From Paracnuella aquatica (GTDB lineage Bacteria > Bacteroidota > Bacteroidia > Chitinophagales > Chitinophagaceae): a stretch of 64,000 nt of DNA. Numbering within the stretch: the stretch's first letter is position 1; each line of letters begins with the position of its first letter. The stretch spans positions 186,001 to 250,000 of the forward strand of contig NZ_QOWJ01000001.1 of NCBI RefSeq assembly GCF_003332885.2. The letters are read 5' to 3'. Position numbers and translations under genes: made by a program. Under the pieces are notes generated by a model. The model saw only the letters and a list, made by a program, of their open reading frames with translations, was not told the DNA's origin and searched no databases. This document shows, in pieces, positions 1 through 9,872 of the stretch.

Positions 1-73
1 CTAAAACCAAATGTGTATTCATCACACATTTGTTCCTTTTTCCTCCTTAATTTCGGGACCTAAACTTTTTGCC

Positions 74-1435
74 ATGATGAAACGGGCGATATTTACCGGG
101 TTGGCAGCTGCTACGTTGCTGTCCTGTTCCGTTAACAAAAAAATCAATACTGCTACAATGGAGACCGTTCCTAATTCATTAGCCTGGATACAGCACACCA
201 ACATTTACGAAGTAAACCTTCGGCAATACACGCAGGAAGGCACCATAAACGCATTTGCCAAAAACCTGCCCCGCCTGAAGGATATGGGCGTAAAAACGCT
301 TTGGTTCATGCCCATTACGCCCATTGCGCAGAAAAATAAAAAAGGTAGCCTCGGCAGCTATTATGCGGCGGCCGATTACACTTCGGTAAGCCCCGAGTTT
401 GGCACCATGGACGACTGGAAGGCATTTGTGCGCCAGGCACAGGATATGGGCTTCAAGGTGATCATCGACTGGGTAGCCAACCACACCGGTTGGGACCATG
501 TGTGGACCAAAACGCACCCCGACTGGTATGAAAAAGATTCGGCCACCAATGATTTTAAAAAAGCATCGGGCATGGACGATATCATTGAGCTGGATTTTAA
601 AAACCCGAAGCTGCGCCGTGCTATGATCGACGCGATGAAGTTTTGGGTTACGGAAACCGGCATCGATGGATTCCGCTGCGACCTGGCCTTTTGGGTGGAA
701 CTGGATTTTTGGGTGGAAGCAAAAGAAGAACTGCAACAGGTAAAACCCCTGTTCTGGCTGGGCGAACTGGATGCGCTGGACAATCCCGACTATATGCAGG
801 TGTTTGATGCGGCGTACACCTGGAAATTCATGCACCGGGCCCGGGAATTTTACCAGGAACGCCGCCCGGTTTCTTCGCTGGACAGCGTGTTGAACGAATA
901 CCAGGCAGCGCCGGGTATGCAGGCATGGTTTACCACCAACCACGACGAAAACAGCTGGAACGGTACAGAGTATGAAAAGTATGGCGAAGCTGCATTGCCG
1001 CTAGCCGTGTTTTCGGCTACCTGGCCGGGTTTGCCGCTATTGTATTCGGGACAGGAATTGCCCAACAACAAACGGCTGGAATTTTTTGAAAAAGACGTGA
1101 TCCAGTGGAACGGCAATTACCAACTCCACGATTTTTACAAAAGGCTACTGACCCTGCATGCAACGCATCCGGCGCTCAACGGCAACGATCAGGTGGCACC
1201 CGTGCAGCGCCTGCATACCAATGCCGACGGGCAGGTTCTTGCTTACCTGCGCACCAAGGGCGACCGACAGGTGTTGGTGCTGCTCAATCTTTCTGGCACA
1301 GCGGCTACAGTTCAATTGCCGGCTGGTGCAGTAAGTGGCGCATTTGAAAATGTTTTTGCCGGTAATAAAATTGAGTTGGCTAACCAGCAGACGTTGGAGT
1401 TAAAGCCGTGGCAGTATTTGGTTTATGAAAAATAG
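74..1435 (+). CDS. GH13 alpha-amylase family lipoprotein
   Basis: Predicted lipid-anchored glycoside hydrolase acting on alpha-glucans or oligosaccharides. The reading frame is open from 11, but the ATG at 74 (or 77) gives a proper lipoprotein signal, a short basic start, a hydrophobic run and the lipobox LLSC. The TIM-barrel signatures of family GH13 are present in order: DWVANHTG (about 132-139), GFRCDLAF with nucleophile Asp203, FWLGELDA with acid/base Glu231, and TTNHDENSW with Asp291. A short C-terminal beta domain follows from about residue 370. At 453 aa it is compact for the family, and substrate cannot be read from sequence. No SusC/SusD pair lies within the window. It converges on the HtrA gene, with a shared terminator between them. 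Confidence 0.88.
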   Translation: MMKRAIFTGLAAATLLSCSVNKKINTATMETVPNSLAWIQHTNIYEVNLRQYTQEGTINAFAKNLPRLKDMGVKTLWFMPITPIAQKNKKGSLGSYYAAADYTSVSPEFGTMDDWKAFVRQAQDMGFKVIIDWVANHTGWDHVWTKTHPDWYEKDSATNDFKKASGMDDIIELDFKNPKLRRAMIDAMKFWVTETGIDGFRCDLAFWVELDFWVEAKEELQQVKPLFWLGELDALDNPDYMQVFDAAYTWKFMHRAREFYQERRPVSSLDSVLNEYQAAPGMQAWFTTNHDENSWNGTEYEKYGEAALPLAVFSATWPGLPLLYSGQELPNNKRLEFFEKDVIQWNGNYQLHDFYKRLLTLHATHPALNGNDQVAPVQRLHTNADGQVLAYLRTKGDRQVLVLLNLSGTAATVQLPAGAVSGAFENVFAGNKIELANQQTLELKPWQYLVYEK

Positions 1436-1580
1436 GAACCGGGAACCGGTGATTTGTATGATTTGAAAAGATTTAGGTGATGCACTTCAAGGCTTGTGTT
1501 TTTGATACAGACAGTGTGGATGTTTAGATTGCCGGCGTAAAAAATGCTTTATTTGAAAATCAAACAACCATATTATCCAT

Positions 1581-1617
1581 AAAGAAAAGGGCTGCTATAA
1601 AAGCAGCCCTTTTCTTT
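1581..1617. terminator. Bidirectional terminator between GH13 and HtrA genes
   Basis: A 16-bp perfect inverted repeat (1581-1596 / 1602-1617) with a 5-nt loop. A-rich and T-rich outer arms provide a U-tract in either direction. It sits between two convergent genes. Confidence 0.85.
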
Positions 1618-1672
1618 ATTTGAAATTGATTATTACAATCCTTTCAAATCATACAAATCACCGGTACCTTGG

Positions 1673-3208
1673 TTATTGCTCCAGGTTCAACGGATAAGTG
1701 TACATGCCGTCGTATCCGGGATAAATGCCTTCCAGCCGCACCGAGCCTTTCGATTGGCTCAGGGCTTTGGTCAGGTCATCTACCGAAGCAATATCTGCAC
1801 CGTTTACCGAAGTGATTACAAATCCTTCGCCCATGCGGGTACGGCTGAGGGCGCCACCCTGGGTAATTTTGCGCACCTGCACACCACCGGCAATGCCGTA
1901 TTCGCGGGATGCGGTTTTGTCCAATGAAACCAGCTCGGCACCCAAACGGCTGCCCAGGTTTACACCGGCAACGTCAGCAAACGTGCCTGCTTTTTTCTTC
2001 AGCTCCACCTGTGTATTGTATTCTTTGCCACTACGGGTGTAGGTTACCGGGATTTTATCGCCGGGGCGGAACGAAGCCAGTTGTGCACTCATTTGCAAAC
2101 CGGAGCTAACGCTAACGTTGTTTACTTTAGTGATCACGTCGCCCTTGCGGATGCCGGCACCAAAGGCACCACCATCTTCCGAAACGGCCGAAACATACAC
2201 ACCGCCAGTGCTGGTAGGAATGCCCAGTTGTTTGATCTGGTCTTCGCTCATGTCATCGGTAGCGTAGTACGAAATGCCAAGGTAACCGCGCTGTACATCG
2301 CCAAAGCGAACAATGTCTTCAACGATCTTTTTTACAATGTTTACCGGGATGGCAAACGAGTAACCGGCATAAGTTCCATTTGGAGCAAGAATAGCCGAGT
2401 TAATACCAATCAGCTCACCATTGGTGTTCACCAATGCACCACCACTGTTGCCCTGGTTTACGGCAGCATCGGTCTGGATAAACGATTCAACCGGCGATTC
2501 ACCAGCGGCGGTTTGCCTGCGGTTGATGTTGATGGTACGGCCGGTTGCGGAAATGATGCCGGCAGTAACCGTAGTTTCCAGCGTCAGCGGATAACCAACA
2601 GCCATTACCCATTGGCCCAGTTGCAGGTTGGCTGTGTTGCCATAAACAAGAAACGGAAATTTGTTGCCGTCAATCTTCAACACCGCCAGGTCACTGTTCG
2701 GGTCGCGGCCAATCAGTTTTGCCTTGTATGTTTTTTTATTGTGCAGCGTTACATTTACTTCCGACGCCACACCGCCACCACCGTCAGAAATTACGTGGTT
2801 GTTGGTAACAATGTATCCATCTTCAGAGATCAGCACACCGCTGCCAGATGCACGCTGCTCGGGCACCACGTTGGGGCCATAGCCAAAGAGGTCATCAAAC
2901 AGGTCGTCGAACATACCATTGCCATTGCCGCGGCGGCTGGGAACATTATTGGTTTGTTTGCGGGCGGGTATTTTGGTGCGGATGTGTACCACTGCAGGTA
3001 CCGCAGTATTAGCAGCACGGGTAAGGTCCACTACATCTGCCGAACTGGCTTTGCCGTCGAAAAAGCCTGCATAATTTGCAGGAACGCCGGTGCCAAAGTT
3101 GCCGATCTGGTCGCCTTTCTTAGCTGAAATTTTTTCGTATCCCCAAACGCTGAGCACCGCGGAGGCCGCGCTAACCAGCACGATCAGGGCTATTTGCTTC
3201 ACTTTCAT
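1673..3208 (-). CDS. HtrA/DegP-family serine protease-chaperone
   Basis: Envelope quality-control protease that degrades or refolds misfolded exported proteins. The N-terminal hydrophobic segment (about 5-22) is a signal peptide or anchor. The trypsin-like domain carries the full triad: His138 in TNNHVIS, Asp173 in NSDLAVLKID and Ser255 in NQGNSGGAL. Two PDZ domains follow (about 310-400 and 415-505), giving the DegP/DegQ layout at 511 aa. A Gly/Asn/Asp-rich stretch (about 93-112) ahead of the protease domain resembles the LA-loop region of DegP. It is monocistronic, with about 250 nt of upstream sequence holding no other gene. A second, very different trypsin-like protease lies at 32057-33166. 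Confidence 0.93.
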   Translation of the reverse strand: MKVKQIALIVLVSAASAVLSVWGYEKISAKKGDQIGNFGTGVPANYAGFFDGKASSADVVDLTRAANTAVPAVVHIRTKIPARKQTNNVPSRRGNGNGMFDDLFDDLFGYGPNVVPEQRASGSGVLISEDGYIVTNNHVISDGGGGVASEVNVTLHNKKTYKAKLIGRDPNSDLAVLKIDGNKFPFLVYGNTANLQLGQWVMAVGYPLTLETTVTAGIISATGRTININRRQTAAGESPVESFIQTDAAVNQGNSGGALVNTNGELIGINSAILAPNGTYAGYSFAIPVNIVKKIVEDIVRFGDVQRGYLGISYYATDDMSEDQIKQLGIPTSTGGVYVSAVSEDGGAFGAGIRKGDVITKVNNVSVSSGLQMSAQLASFRPGDKIPVTYTRSGKEYNTQVELKKKAGTFADVAGVNLGSRLGAELVSLDKTASREYGIAGGVQVRKITQGGALSRTRMGEGFVITSVNGADIASVDDLTKALSQSKGSVRLEGIYPGYDGMYTYPLNLEQ

Positions 3209-3459
3209 TTGTATCGGGTTTATTAAGTTTATTTATTGGTTCAAATTACGTGCCTTGCCGGTGTAAATTAAAACACAATTCGGCTCTTTGAAAACGGTTG
3301 CGCCTGTTTAACAAATGATTTACTAAGGTCTTCGTAGTTCTTGATTTGGATCAAGAGTTTAGCTTGACAACAAATAAGAATGGCATTTGGGTTGGTAAAT
3401 AGACTGGTTTTTGTCGTTAAAAATCCAGCCTGGCAAATAACGGCATCAACCTTTAGCCG

Positions 3460-4458
3460 CTACAACTTATTTAAAAATTCCATGGTATCCACGCCGTCGG
3501 CAAAATCGCAGATGCCGGGAACCTGTGCCGCACCAAAAGGCGTATGGTGCCGGCCCGTCACGCATTGAATCGATTCGTTTTCGGAAAGTGAGTCAGCTAT
3601 TTCGGCTGCATTTTTATAAAACTCGTAATGCACCTGCGAGATCGGTGCAAACGGCGACGCATCTTCTACCAGCAGAATGCTGCCATTGGTCATGTAGTAC
3701 CGATTGTTGATGATGTGCCCGGCCAGTTGGTAGTCGTAGTTGTTTTTAAACTTGTTGTGGTCGCCGAGGTTGCTGTATTTGCGCAGGGCATCCAGCAGCG
3801 GCACAAAATCATATCCTTCCGGCACATACAGCTTGGTTACGTTGCGGCAGCCCAATCCAAAATAAAGGTGGATATCATCGGCCAGCTGCTCAAGTTCCCC
3901 TTCGGTTTCTTCGCCGGTCAACACGGCCACCGATGTACGGTTGCGCCGAATGATGTGCGGGTATTTTGCAAAATAGTGTTCGAAATACCGCCCCGAGTTA
4001 TTGCTGCCCGTGGCAATGTATGCATCGCAACCTTTGAGCAGGGGCAAAATGGCCACAGTGCCGGATGTCTCCGGCGTCCACTCGTGTAGCTGCTGCACAA
4101 CGTGCCCTATCAGCGCTTCATCTTTCGATGAAGGTTTAATGAGTGCAGTATGCCCCGACAAAAACACGCATAGAAAATCGTGGAAGCCAACCAGCGGGAT
4201 ATTGCCTGCCATTACGATCCCCACTTTTTTAGGCAACGCCCACTCTTGGGGCAGGTTGTAGCGTTGCGCCAATTCATCCAGTTGGTGCGGTTGCAAAAAA
4301 TGGTCAACAATATTTTTTATTGCCAGGTCAACAAATTGCTCAATAAACCAGTTGTTATCCAGGTAGGCTTTGCGTTTGGCGATTTGCCAGCCTTCGCTAT
4401 TGCCCTGCATGTAGTTTCCAAGGCGCACCAATAAATCTTTCCGTTGCGTAAGCGTCAT
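3460..4458 (-). CDS. Acyl-CoA reductase, LuxC family
   Basis: Member of the LuxC acyl-CoA reductase family (aldehyde-dehydrogenase fold), which reduces acyl-CoA or acyl thioesters with NADPH. The glycine motif GNIPLVG (about 85-91) and the candidate nucleophile Cys204 in FGLGCRNVTK are visible. The frame stays open upstream to 4566, but the ATG at 4458 starts the conserved protein (332 aa). The longer form would run into the promoter of the divergent ferredoxin gene. I recall this pairing with a ferredoxin as common in Bacteroidota. The physiological substrate is unknown and there are no lux-type partners here. Confidence 0.85.
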   Translation of the reverse strand: MTLTQRKDLLVRLGNYMQGNSEGWQIAKRKAYLDNNWFIEQFVDLAIKNIVDHFLQPHQLDELAQRYNLPQEWALPKKVGIVMAGNIPLVGFHDFLCVFLSGHTALIKPSSKDEALIGHVVQQLHEWTPETSGTVAILPLLKGCDAYIATGSNNSGRYFEHYFAKYPHIIRRNRTSVAVLTGEETEGELEQLADDIHLYFGLGCRNVTKLYVPEGYDFVPLLDALRKYSNLGDHNKFKNNYDYQLAGHIINNRYYMTNGSILLVEDASPFAPISQVHYEFYKNAAEIADSLSENESIQCVTGRHHTPFGAAQVPGICDFADGVDTMEFLNKL

Positions 4459-4533
4459 CGCGGTATAATATTTTGTAATAAAACTGCCGGGCACAAATAG
4501 CGGCCGCACAGTGGATTTTTGACCCCTGTGGCT

Positions 4534-4541
4534 TAAATTTG
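4534..4541 (+). promoter_or_regulatory. Candidate -7 element (TAAATTTG) for the ferredoxin gene
   Basis: Exact match to the Bacteroidota -7 consensus TAnnTTTG, 38 nt ahead of the ATG. No TTTG sits 19-21 nt upstream, so only the -7 half is supported. Confidence 0.5.
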
Positions 4542-4570
4542 TGGCACAAAAATAATTCCCGACCAACTAA

Positions 4571-4927
<357 letters not shown>

Positions 4928-4996
4928 ATTTCTTTAGTATCTTACAGTACTTATTACAGCGAAAGCTGTACGTTAAGCCGGTGATATTTCCGGTAT

Positions 4997-5025
4997 AAAG
5001 GTGAGGGGTTTTACTCTTCACCTTT
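4997..5025 (+). terminator. Terminator after ferredoxin gene
   Basis: Eight Watson-Crick pairs (aaaggtga/tcaccttt), extended inward by four G-C/G-T pairs around a tttta loop. A T-rich tail follows. Confidence 0.65.
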
Positions 5026-5113
5026 CTTATTTTAAAAGGCATTAAAACTTGCAACAAAAGCGGCGGTATAAGTTGCACAGCATAAATTCGCCACAGAAAA
5101 TTTTGTTTACCTG

Positions 5114-6100
5114 ATGAAGCAAAGCATTGCATTGGTCACCGGCGGCTATTCCGGCGAGTCGGTTATTTCATATAAATCGGCAGCTACCATTTACCAGCAC
5201 CTCGACAAAGAACAATTTGATGTGTATGTGATTGACATTAACCCAGAAGGCTGGTTTTATGTTCGGGATGGGCAACGCATTGCCACGGTTGATAAAAATG
5301 ATTTTTCGGTTATCCTTGACAGTAAGCAGGTAACGTTCGATGCCGTGTTTATTGGCCTGCACGGCACGCCTGGCGAAGACGGAAAGCTGCAAGGATATTT
5401 TGATATGCTGCACATTCCGTACACATCATGCAATGCAGCTACCTCCGCACTTACTTTTAATAAACGTTACACGGTAGCTGTAGCAGCACTGGCCGGTATT
5501 CCGGTGGCGCCATCGGTGCATCTTTTTGCACACACACCATACAATGCAGCCGAAATTTTACAGCAATTAAAGCTGCCCGTTTTTGTAAAACCAAACAACG
5601 GCGGGTCTTCCATTGGCATGAGCAAAGTAAAAGTTGCGGAAGAATTGCAACCGGCCATTGAAAAGGCATTTGCCGAAGACGAGCAGGTGCTGGTGGAGCA
5701 AATGATCAGCGGCCGCGAGTTTAGCGTAGGTGTGTTTAAAACCGGCGGCAACATACAGGTGCTGCCCATTACCGAGGTGGAAGCCAAAAATGATTTCTTT
5801 GATTTTGAAGCCAAATACCATGGCGCCAGCACCGAAACCACGCCGGCGCAAATGCCCGCAACGTGGCAAGAACAAATTGAAGCCACTGCCAAAAATATTT
5901 ACGCAGTGTGCAACTGCAGTGGCGTGGTGCGTATTGATTTTATATATGATGAAGCAGCCGGCAAGCCATATATGCTGGAAATAAACACGGTGCCGGGACA
6001 AAGCGAGGCCAGTATCATTCCGCAGCAGGTAAGGGCCAAAGGCTGGAATCTGCAGGATTTTTACACCGCGCTGCTGCAGGAGGCTTTAGCAAAGCACTAA
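5114..6100 (+). CDS. ddl: D-alanine--D-alanine ligase
   Basis: ATP-grasp enzyme that joins two D-alanines to make the D-Ala-D-Ala end of the peptidoglycan precursor in the cytoplasm. At 328 aa it has the usual family length. The N-terminal GGYSGE motif (10-15), the ATP-grasp segment PVFVKPNNGGSSIGM (about 155-169), the Mg-binding MLEINTVPGQSEASI near 285-300, and the PYTS substrate region are all visible. The next gene encodes a PASTA protein, which also points to cell-wall work. The start is the only in-frame ATG before the first motif. Confidence 0.96.
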   Translation: MKQSIALVTGGYSGESVISYKSAATIYQHLDKEQFDVYVIDINPEGWFYVRDGQRIATVDKNDFSVILDSKQVTFDAVFIGLHGTPGEDGKLQGYFDMLHIPYTSCNAATSALTFNKRYTVAVAALAGIPVAPSVHLFAHTPYNAAEILQQLKLPVFVKPNNGGSSIGMSKVKVAEELQPAIEKAFAEDEQVLVEQMISGREFSVGVFKTGGNIQVLPITEVEAKNDFFDFEAKYHGASTETTPAQMPATWQEQIEATAKNIYAVCNCSGVVRIDFIYDEAAGKPYMLEINTVPGQSEASIIPQQVRAKGWNLQDFYTALLQEALAKH

Positions 6101-6152
6101 CCCCGGCCCTGCGAACTTTGTTTATATTGCGCCCCAAATTACTCCAAACTGA

Positions 6153-6977
6153 ATGTTTAAGCTCATAACGCGGCAACCGCTGATTGTAAACATACTGGCA
6201 GGGTTGCTCTTTATTTTTATACTGGGCCTGATTTTCGTGCAGTCGCTCAACTGGATCACCCACCACGGCGAAGCCAAAACAGTGCCTTCGGTGCTGAACA
6301 AGCATATTTCGGAGGTGCAGGAGCTGCTGGAGGAGCAAGGGTTTGAAGTGGTGATCCAGGACTCGATCTACAACGAAAAATTAAAACCCGGCATGGTAAC
6401 CAAGCAGGTGCCGGAGCCCGACGATGTGGTGAAGGTTAACCGCACCGTTTATATTACCGTAAACCGCACATTGCCGCCCGAAATTGACATGCCCAACCTG
6501 TTGGGTTATTCGTTTCGCAATGCCGAGATGGTGCTGAACAACATGGGCCTGAAGCTGGGCGACACTACCTTTAAACCTGATTTTGCCAAAAACTCGGTGC
6601 TGGATCAAACCTATAATGGCAACCGCATTGCGCCAGGCACCAAGATCCGCATGGGCAGCACTATCTCACTGGTGCTGGGCAGCGGCATTGGCAACATCGA
6701 CCTGACGGTACCTAACCTGGTGGGCCTGACTTACGAGGAAGCCCAGGCGCTGCTCGATGCCGAAGGACTGATCATGGGCTCGGTGGTGGCCGACCCGATG
6801 GTGCGGGATACCGCGCTGGCTTTTGTGCAACGGCAGAGCCCCGGTGCTAAAACCGAAAATGGTTTCCAGTTGCGCATCCGTCCCGGCCAGATGATTGATG
6901 TGTGGCTGAGCGTAGACCGCCCGGTAAAAGACAGCACCGGCGGCAGTTCTTCATTTTCGCCAAATGCAAACGAATAA
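6153..6977 (+). CDS. Membrane-anchored PASTA-domain protein
   Basis: One transmembrane helix (about 10-32, short cytoplasmic N-terminus) is followed by three PASTA repeats (about 41-105, 110-180 and 182-255). Each has the motif of a Pro-Asn/Ser-(L/V) start and a later Gly-hydrophobic step. There is no kinase or penicillin-binding domain, unlike PknB or PBP2x. PASTA repeats bind muropeptides or act as spacers. It is adjacent to ddl, consistent with a cell-wall role. A low-complexity Ser/Gly tail ends the protein. The rhodanese gene starts 1 nt after its stop codon. Confidence 0.85.
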   Translation: MFKLITRQPLIVNILAGLLFIFILGLIFVQSLNWITHHGEAKTVPSVLNKHISEVQELLEEQGFEVVIQDSIYNEKLKPGMVTKQVPEPDDVVKVNRTVYITVNRTLPPEIDMPNLLGYSFRNAEMVLNNMGLKLGDTTFKPDFAKNSVLDQTYNGNRIAPGTKIRMGSTISLVLGSGIGNIDLTVPNLVGLTYEEAQALLDAEGLIMGSVVADPMVRDTALAFVQRQSPGAKTENGFQLRIRPGQMIDVWLSVDRPVKDSTGGSSSFSPNANE

Positions 6978-6978
6978 T

Positions 6979-7293
6979 ATGAAATCGATAACCGTAGAAC
7001 AACTAAAAGAAAAGCTGGACGCCGGCGAAAAAATAAACCTGATCGATGTGCGGGAACCCAACGAATACGCCGAGGCGAACCTGGGTGGGCAATTGGTGCC
7101 GCTGGGTAAAATTCAAACCATGCAGATCGAAGAGCTGGAAGACTTGAAAGACGAGCCGGTGATTGTGCATTGCCGCAGCGGTAAACGCAGCATGATGGCG
7201 TGTATGGTGATGGACCAACTGGGTTTTAAAGACACTTATAACCTGGAAGGCGGCATCTTAGAATGGATGGAAAAATATGGTGCTGCTAAATAA
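6979..7293 (+). CDS. Rhodanese-domain protein (GlpE-like)
   Basis: Single-domain rhodanese of 104 aa, a sulfurtransferase or persulfide carrier. The N-terminal LIDVREPNEY and the active-site loop VHCRSGKRS with Cys65 are intact. The loop CRSGKR is the six-residue sulfurtransferase type. An ATG at 6964 overlaps the upstream gene, but the ATG at 6979 begins the domain in the usual place and lies 1 nt beyond the preceding stop, suggesting translational coupling. Confidence 0.9.
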   Translation: MKSITVEQLKEKLDAGEKINLIDVREPNEYAEANLGGQLVPLGKIQTMQIEELEDLKDEPVIVHCRSGKRSMMACMVMDQLGFKDTYNLEGGILEWMEKYGAAK

Positions 7294-7334
7294 AACAGCC
7301 GATTAAAAGCGAAAATTTCAACTATCAATCATAA

Positions 7335-7366
7335 TTAAAAAGCCGGCGAAAGTGCCGGCTTTTTAA
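7335..7366. terminator. Bidirectional terminator between rhodanese and TonB receptor genes
   Basis: A 13-bp perfect stem (7335-7347 / 7354-7366) with a G/C core, 6-nt loop and A/T-run flanks, between convergent genes. Confidence 0.85.
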
Positions 7367-7389
7367 TTTGTAAAGAGTACGACGTTTTA

Positions 7390-9540
7390 CTACAACTTAA
7401 TGGTGACACCCGCCATAAAGTTGCGGCCCGCCATCGGGAAATAATAGTTTTCCGATGTTACCGCATTGCCGGTAAAATAGCTAAACGTATAGCCGTTCGG
7501 CGTGTACATTTTGTCGAGCACATTGTAAACCTGGCCCACGAGGTTTATTTCTTTCAAACCCGCCATTTTGATGGCATAGCGCACCTGCGCATCGGCCACA
7601 AAAAAACCTTCCAGGCTGCGGCTCCGCTGCTGGGTATTGTCTAGGTACTGGCGGCCCACATGTTTACCAAAAATCACCACTGCCAAATCTTTAACCGGCG
7701 TCAGGGTCAGTTGCGCACCTCCCACTACCCGCGGCGAAAAAGCAATGTCAGTTTCGTTGTAGGCGGTGGTTTTCTGCCCGCCGTTGTCAAAGTCGTCTAC
7801 AAACTCGGTAAAGTTCTGCACCTTGTTGCGGCTCAACGCCAGGTTGGCACTGATCTGCGCCCAATTAGTCAATCGCGCTGCACCTTGTAATTCTACGCCC
7901 AGGCGGTAGCTTTCCTTAATGTTTGTACGAGTGTAAGCGCCTACATCATTGATCTGGCCAGTTAGCACCAGTTGGTCTTTGTAGTGCATGTAATAGCCGG
8001 TAATGCCCCAATTATAGTTTTTGGCTTTTTGCTCAATGCCCAGTTCCAGGTCGCCCAGTTTTTCCGGCCTTGGCTGCTGTTCAGCGCCCGTTTCAAAATC
8101 ATCGCGGTTGGGCTCTTTTTGCGCAATGCTGTACGATGCATAGCCCATCAGCGAGCCTTTTTGATAGGTCAATCCAAGCTTGGGATTAAAAAACAGGTAT
8201 TGGTTGTTTACGCCCAGCGCCGGGTTTTCCCGAAACCCGTCGATGCGGTAGCGCACTGTACGCAGCTGCAGGTCTGTGTAGCCGTACCAGTTGGCGGCCA
8301 GTTGCTGCTGCCATTTACCATACACCGTTGCATCGTTTTTCCAGGCGTCGTTGTTGTACCAGCGGTGGGTCGGTTCGGGCATGCCGTTTTTCGCCCAGAT
8401 CACGTCGCCAAAATGGTTGCCAATGTATTTGGTAACCGATCCGCCAAAAGTTGCCTCAGTGCCGGCCCGGTTGTATTGCAGCGAAAACACATTGCCGTAA
8501 TATTCGTTTTTCAGCCACAACTGCCGCACCAGGTCGGTGCTGGTTACGGCGGTGCCTTCCACCGTCGGATTGGGCAAACCATAATCTTCATAATCGCGGT
8601 CGGCCTTGTATTGCTCATAATAGCCGCGGCCTTTTACATAAAAAATGCCAGTGTTGAACAGCAGCCCTGTGCCCAGTTTCTGGGTCAGAAAAAGCTGGTA
8701 ATGGTCTTGGCGGTAGTTATCGGTTTCGTTGTGGTAAGGCGTTCCCGGCTTTTCCATGCCCGAGTAGTTAATGCGGCGGTTCGTTTTTAGGTCGGCCTCG
8801 CTGATGCCGTTCCATGCCTGGTAGGTTTTTTCCCGGCCCGAAAAAGTAATGAACCGCATACCGGTATTGCCCTTCTCAAAGTTGGTGGCAAAATAATACG
8901 ACTTGAGGTCGCTGGTGGCGCGGTCCACATAACCGTCCGAAGTAATATTGGAAAGCCGCACATCGGTGGTAAAATATTTACCAATAACCCCGGAACCCAG
9001 CCGAAGCGTGTTTTTCCAGGTGTTGAACGAGCCGTAGCTGTTGGCCAGTTCAGCGTAGGGCAGTTCGTTGTCTTCGGCCGTGCTCATATTAATGGTAGCA
9101 CCAAATGCGCCGGCCCCGTTCGATGAAGTGCCCACACCCCGCTGCACCTGAATGCTGGCTGCCGACGAAGCAAAATCGGGCAGGTTTACAAAAAATGAAC
9201 CCTGGCTTTCCGCATCGTTGAACGGAATGCCGTTCAGCGTTACGTTGATGCGGGTGGCATCAGTGCCGCGGATGCGGATGCCGGTGTAGCCCACGCCGGT
9301 GCCGGCATCAGAAGCCACCACCACGGCCGGAACCTGGTTGAGCAAGTAGGGCAGGTCTTGCCCCAGGTTTTTTTGCTCAATGTCGGCTCGCTTGAGGTTG
9401 GTTTTGGTAAAAGGGGCCTTGGTGCCGGCACGGGTGGCCCTAACTTCCACAGGCACCAACTCGGTGGTATCCTGCAAACCCTCCTGGGCGAATGCGCCAG
9501 ATGACGAAAACAAGAACAGAAAAAAAGTAATCCTTTTCAT
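7390..9540 (-). CDS. TonB-dependent receptor under TPP riboswitch, probable thiamine-compound importer
   Basis: Outer-membrane active transporter of 716 aa. A signal peptide (1-18, ending AFAQ) is followed by a plug domain (about 40-160, with IRIRGTDATRINVTLNGIP) and a 22-strand type barrel to the C-terminus. There is no CarboxypepD-like N-terminal extension and no SusD partner, so it is not a glycan SusC. A TPP riboswitch precedes it on the same strand. Together these match the thiamine-regulated TonB receptors (OMR1 type) described for the Bacteroides group. The inner-membrane transporter PnuT and the kinase tnr3 that often accompany it are not in this window. Substrate is inferred from the riboswitch only. 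Confidence 0.9.
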   Translation of the reverse strand: MKRITFFLFLFSSSGAFAQEGLQDTTELVPVEVRATRAGTKAPFTKTNLKRADIEQKNLGQDLPYLLNQVPAVVVASDAGTGVGYTGIRIRGTDATRINVTLNGIPFNDAESQGSFFVNLPDFASSAASIQVQRGVGTSSNGAGAFGATINMSTAEDNELPYAELANSYGSFNTWKNTLRLGSGVIGKYFTTDVRLSNITSDGYVDRATSDLKSYYFATNFEKGNTGMRFITFSGREKTYQAWNGISEADLKTNRRINYSGMEKPGTPYHNETDNYRQDHYQLFLTQKLGTGLLFNTGIFYVKGRGYYEQYKADRDYEDYGLPNPTVEGTAVTSTDLVRQLWLKNEYYGNVFSLQYNRAGTEATFGGSVTKYIGNHFGDVIWAKNGMPEPTHRWYNNDAWKNDATVYGKWQQQLAANWYGYTDLQLRTVRYRIDGFRENPALGVNNQYLFFNPKLGLTYQKGSLMGYASYSIAQKEPNRDDFETGAEQQPRPEKLGDLELGIEQKAKNYNWGITGYYMHYKDQLVLTGQINDVGAYTRTNIKESYRLGVELQGAARLTNWAQISANLALSRNKVQNFTEFVDDFDNGGQKTTAYNETDIAFSPRVVGGAQLTLTPVKDLAVVIFGKHVGRQYLDNTQQRSRSLEGFFVADAQVRYAIKMAGLKEINLVGQVYNVLDKMYTPNGYTFSYFTGNAVTSENYYFPMAGRNFMAGVTIKL

Positions 9541-9685
9541 TTAGGCTAAATTTTCAAAAATGAAAGGGAAACACTAGGAGAGAGAAGTGAATAAAAGTTT
9601 TTAGTTATTTGTTCAGTGCTTCAGGCAGGGCCAGCTAATGCAATAGGCCACGAACCGATAAGACTGATTTTTAAACTAAAAAAAT

Positions 9686-9767
9686 CCTCCCTGCGCAGGC
9701 ATTACCCTGATCAGGTTCTACGGGTTTGATCTCAGACTTTTTCGTTGCGGAAAAAGACACCCCGGTA
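9686..9767 (-). promoter_or_regulatory. TPP (THI-box) riboswitch
   Basis: Read on the minus strand, the aptamer shows, in order, the 5' element GGGGTG, a hairpin, CTGAGA, an ACCC strand, ACCTGATC, and the 3' signature GTAATGCC..GCGCAGGGA. These are the conserved THI-box blocks in the right order and spacing. It lies about 146 nt upstream of the TonB receptor start. The expression platform is in 9541-9685. I could not decide between termination and start-codon masking by eye. The plus-strand reading frame that begins inside it is not a gene start. Confidence 0.93.
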
Positions 9768-9872
9768 AACGCTGAAGAAATTTGTTTGCGCCGCAAAAAT
9801 AAGGGTAAAAAATTTTACCACCTGCCTGTAACCTTTTCTTTTGTGCGCCGTTGTACAGATAAACCAGCTTAT

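Noticed and set aside
2081..3127. 348-aa plus-strand reading frame antisense to the HtrA gene
   Set aside because: The protein is low-similarity, Cys/His/Ala-rich shadow sequence, while the minus strand encodes a full HtrA with triad and PDZ domains.
9726..9872. Upstream extension of the head-GIN gene
   Set aside because: It runs through the antisense of the TPP riboswitch. The signal peptide begins only at 9873.
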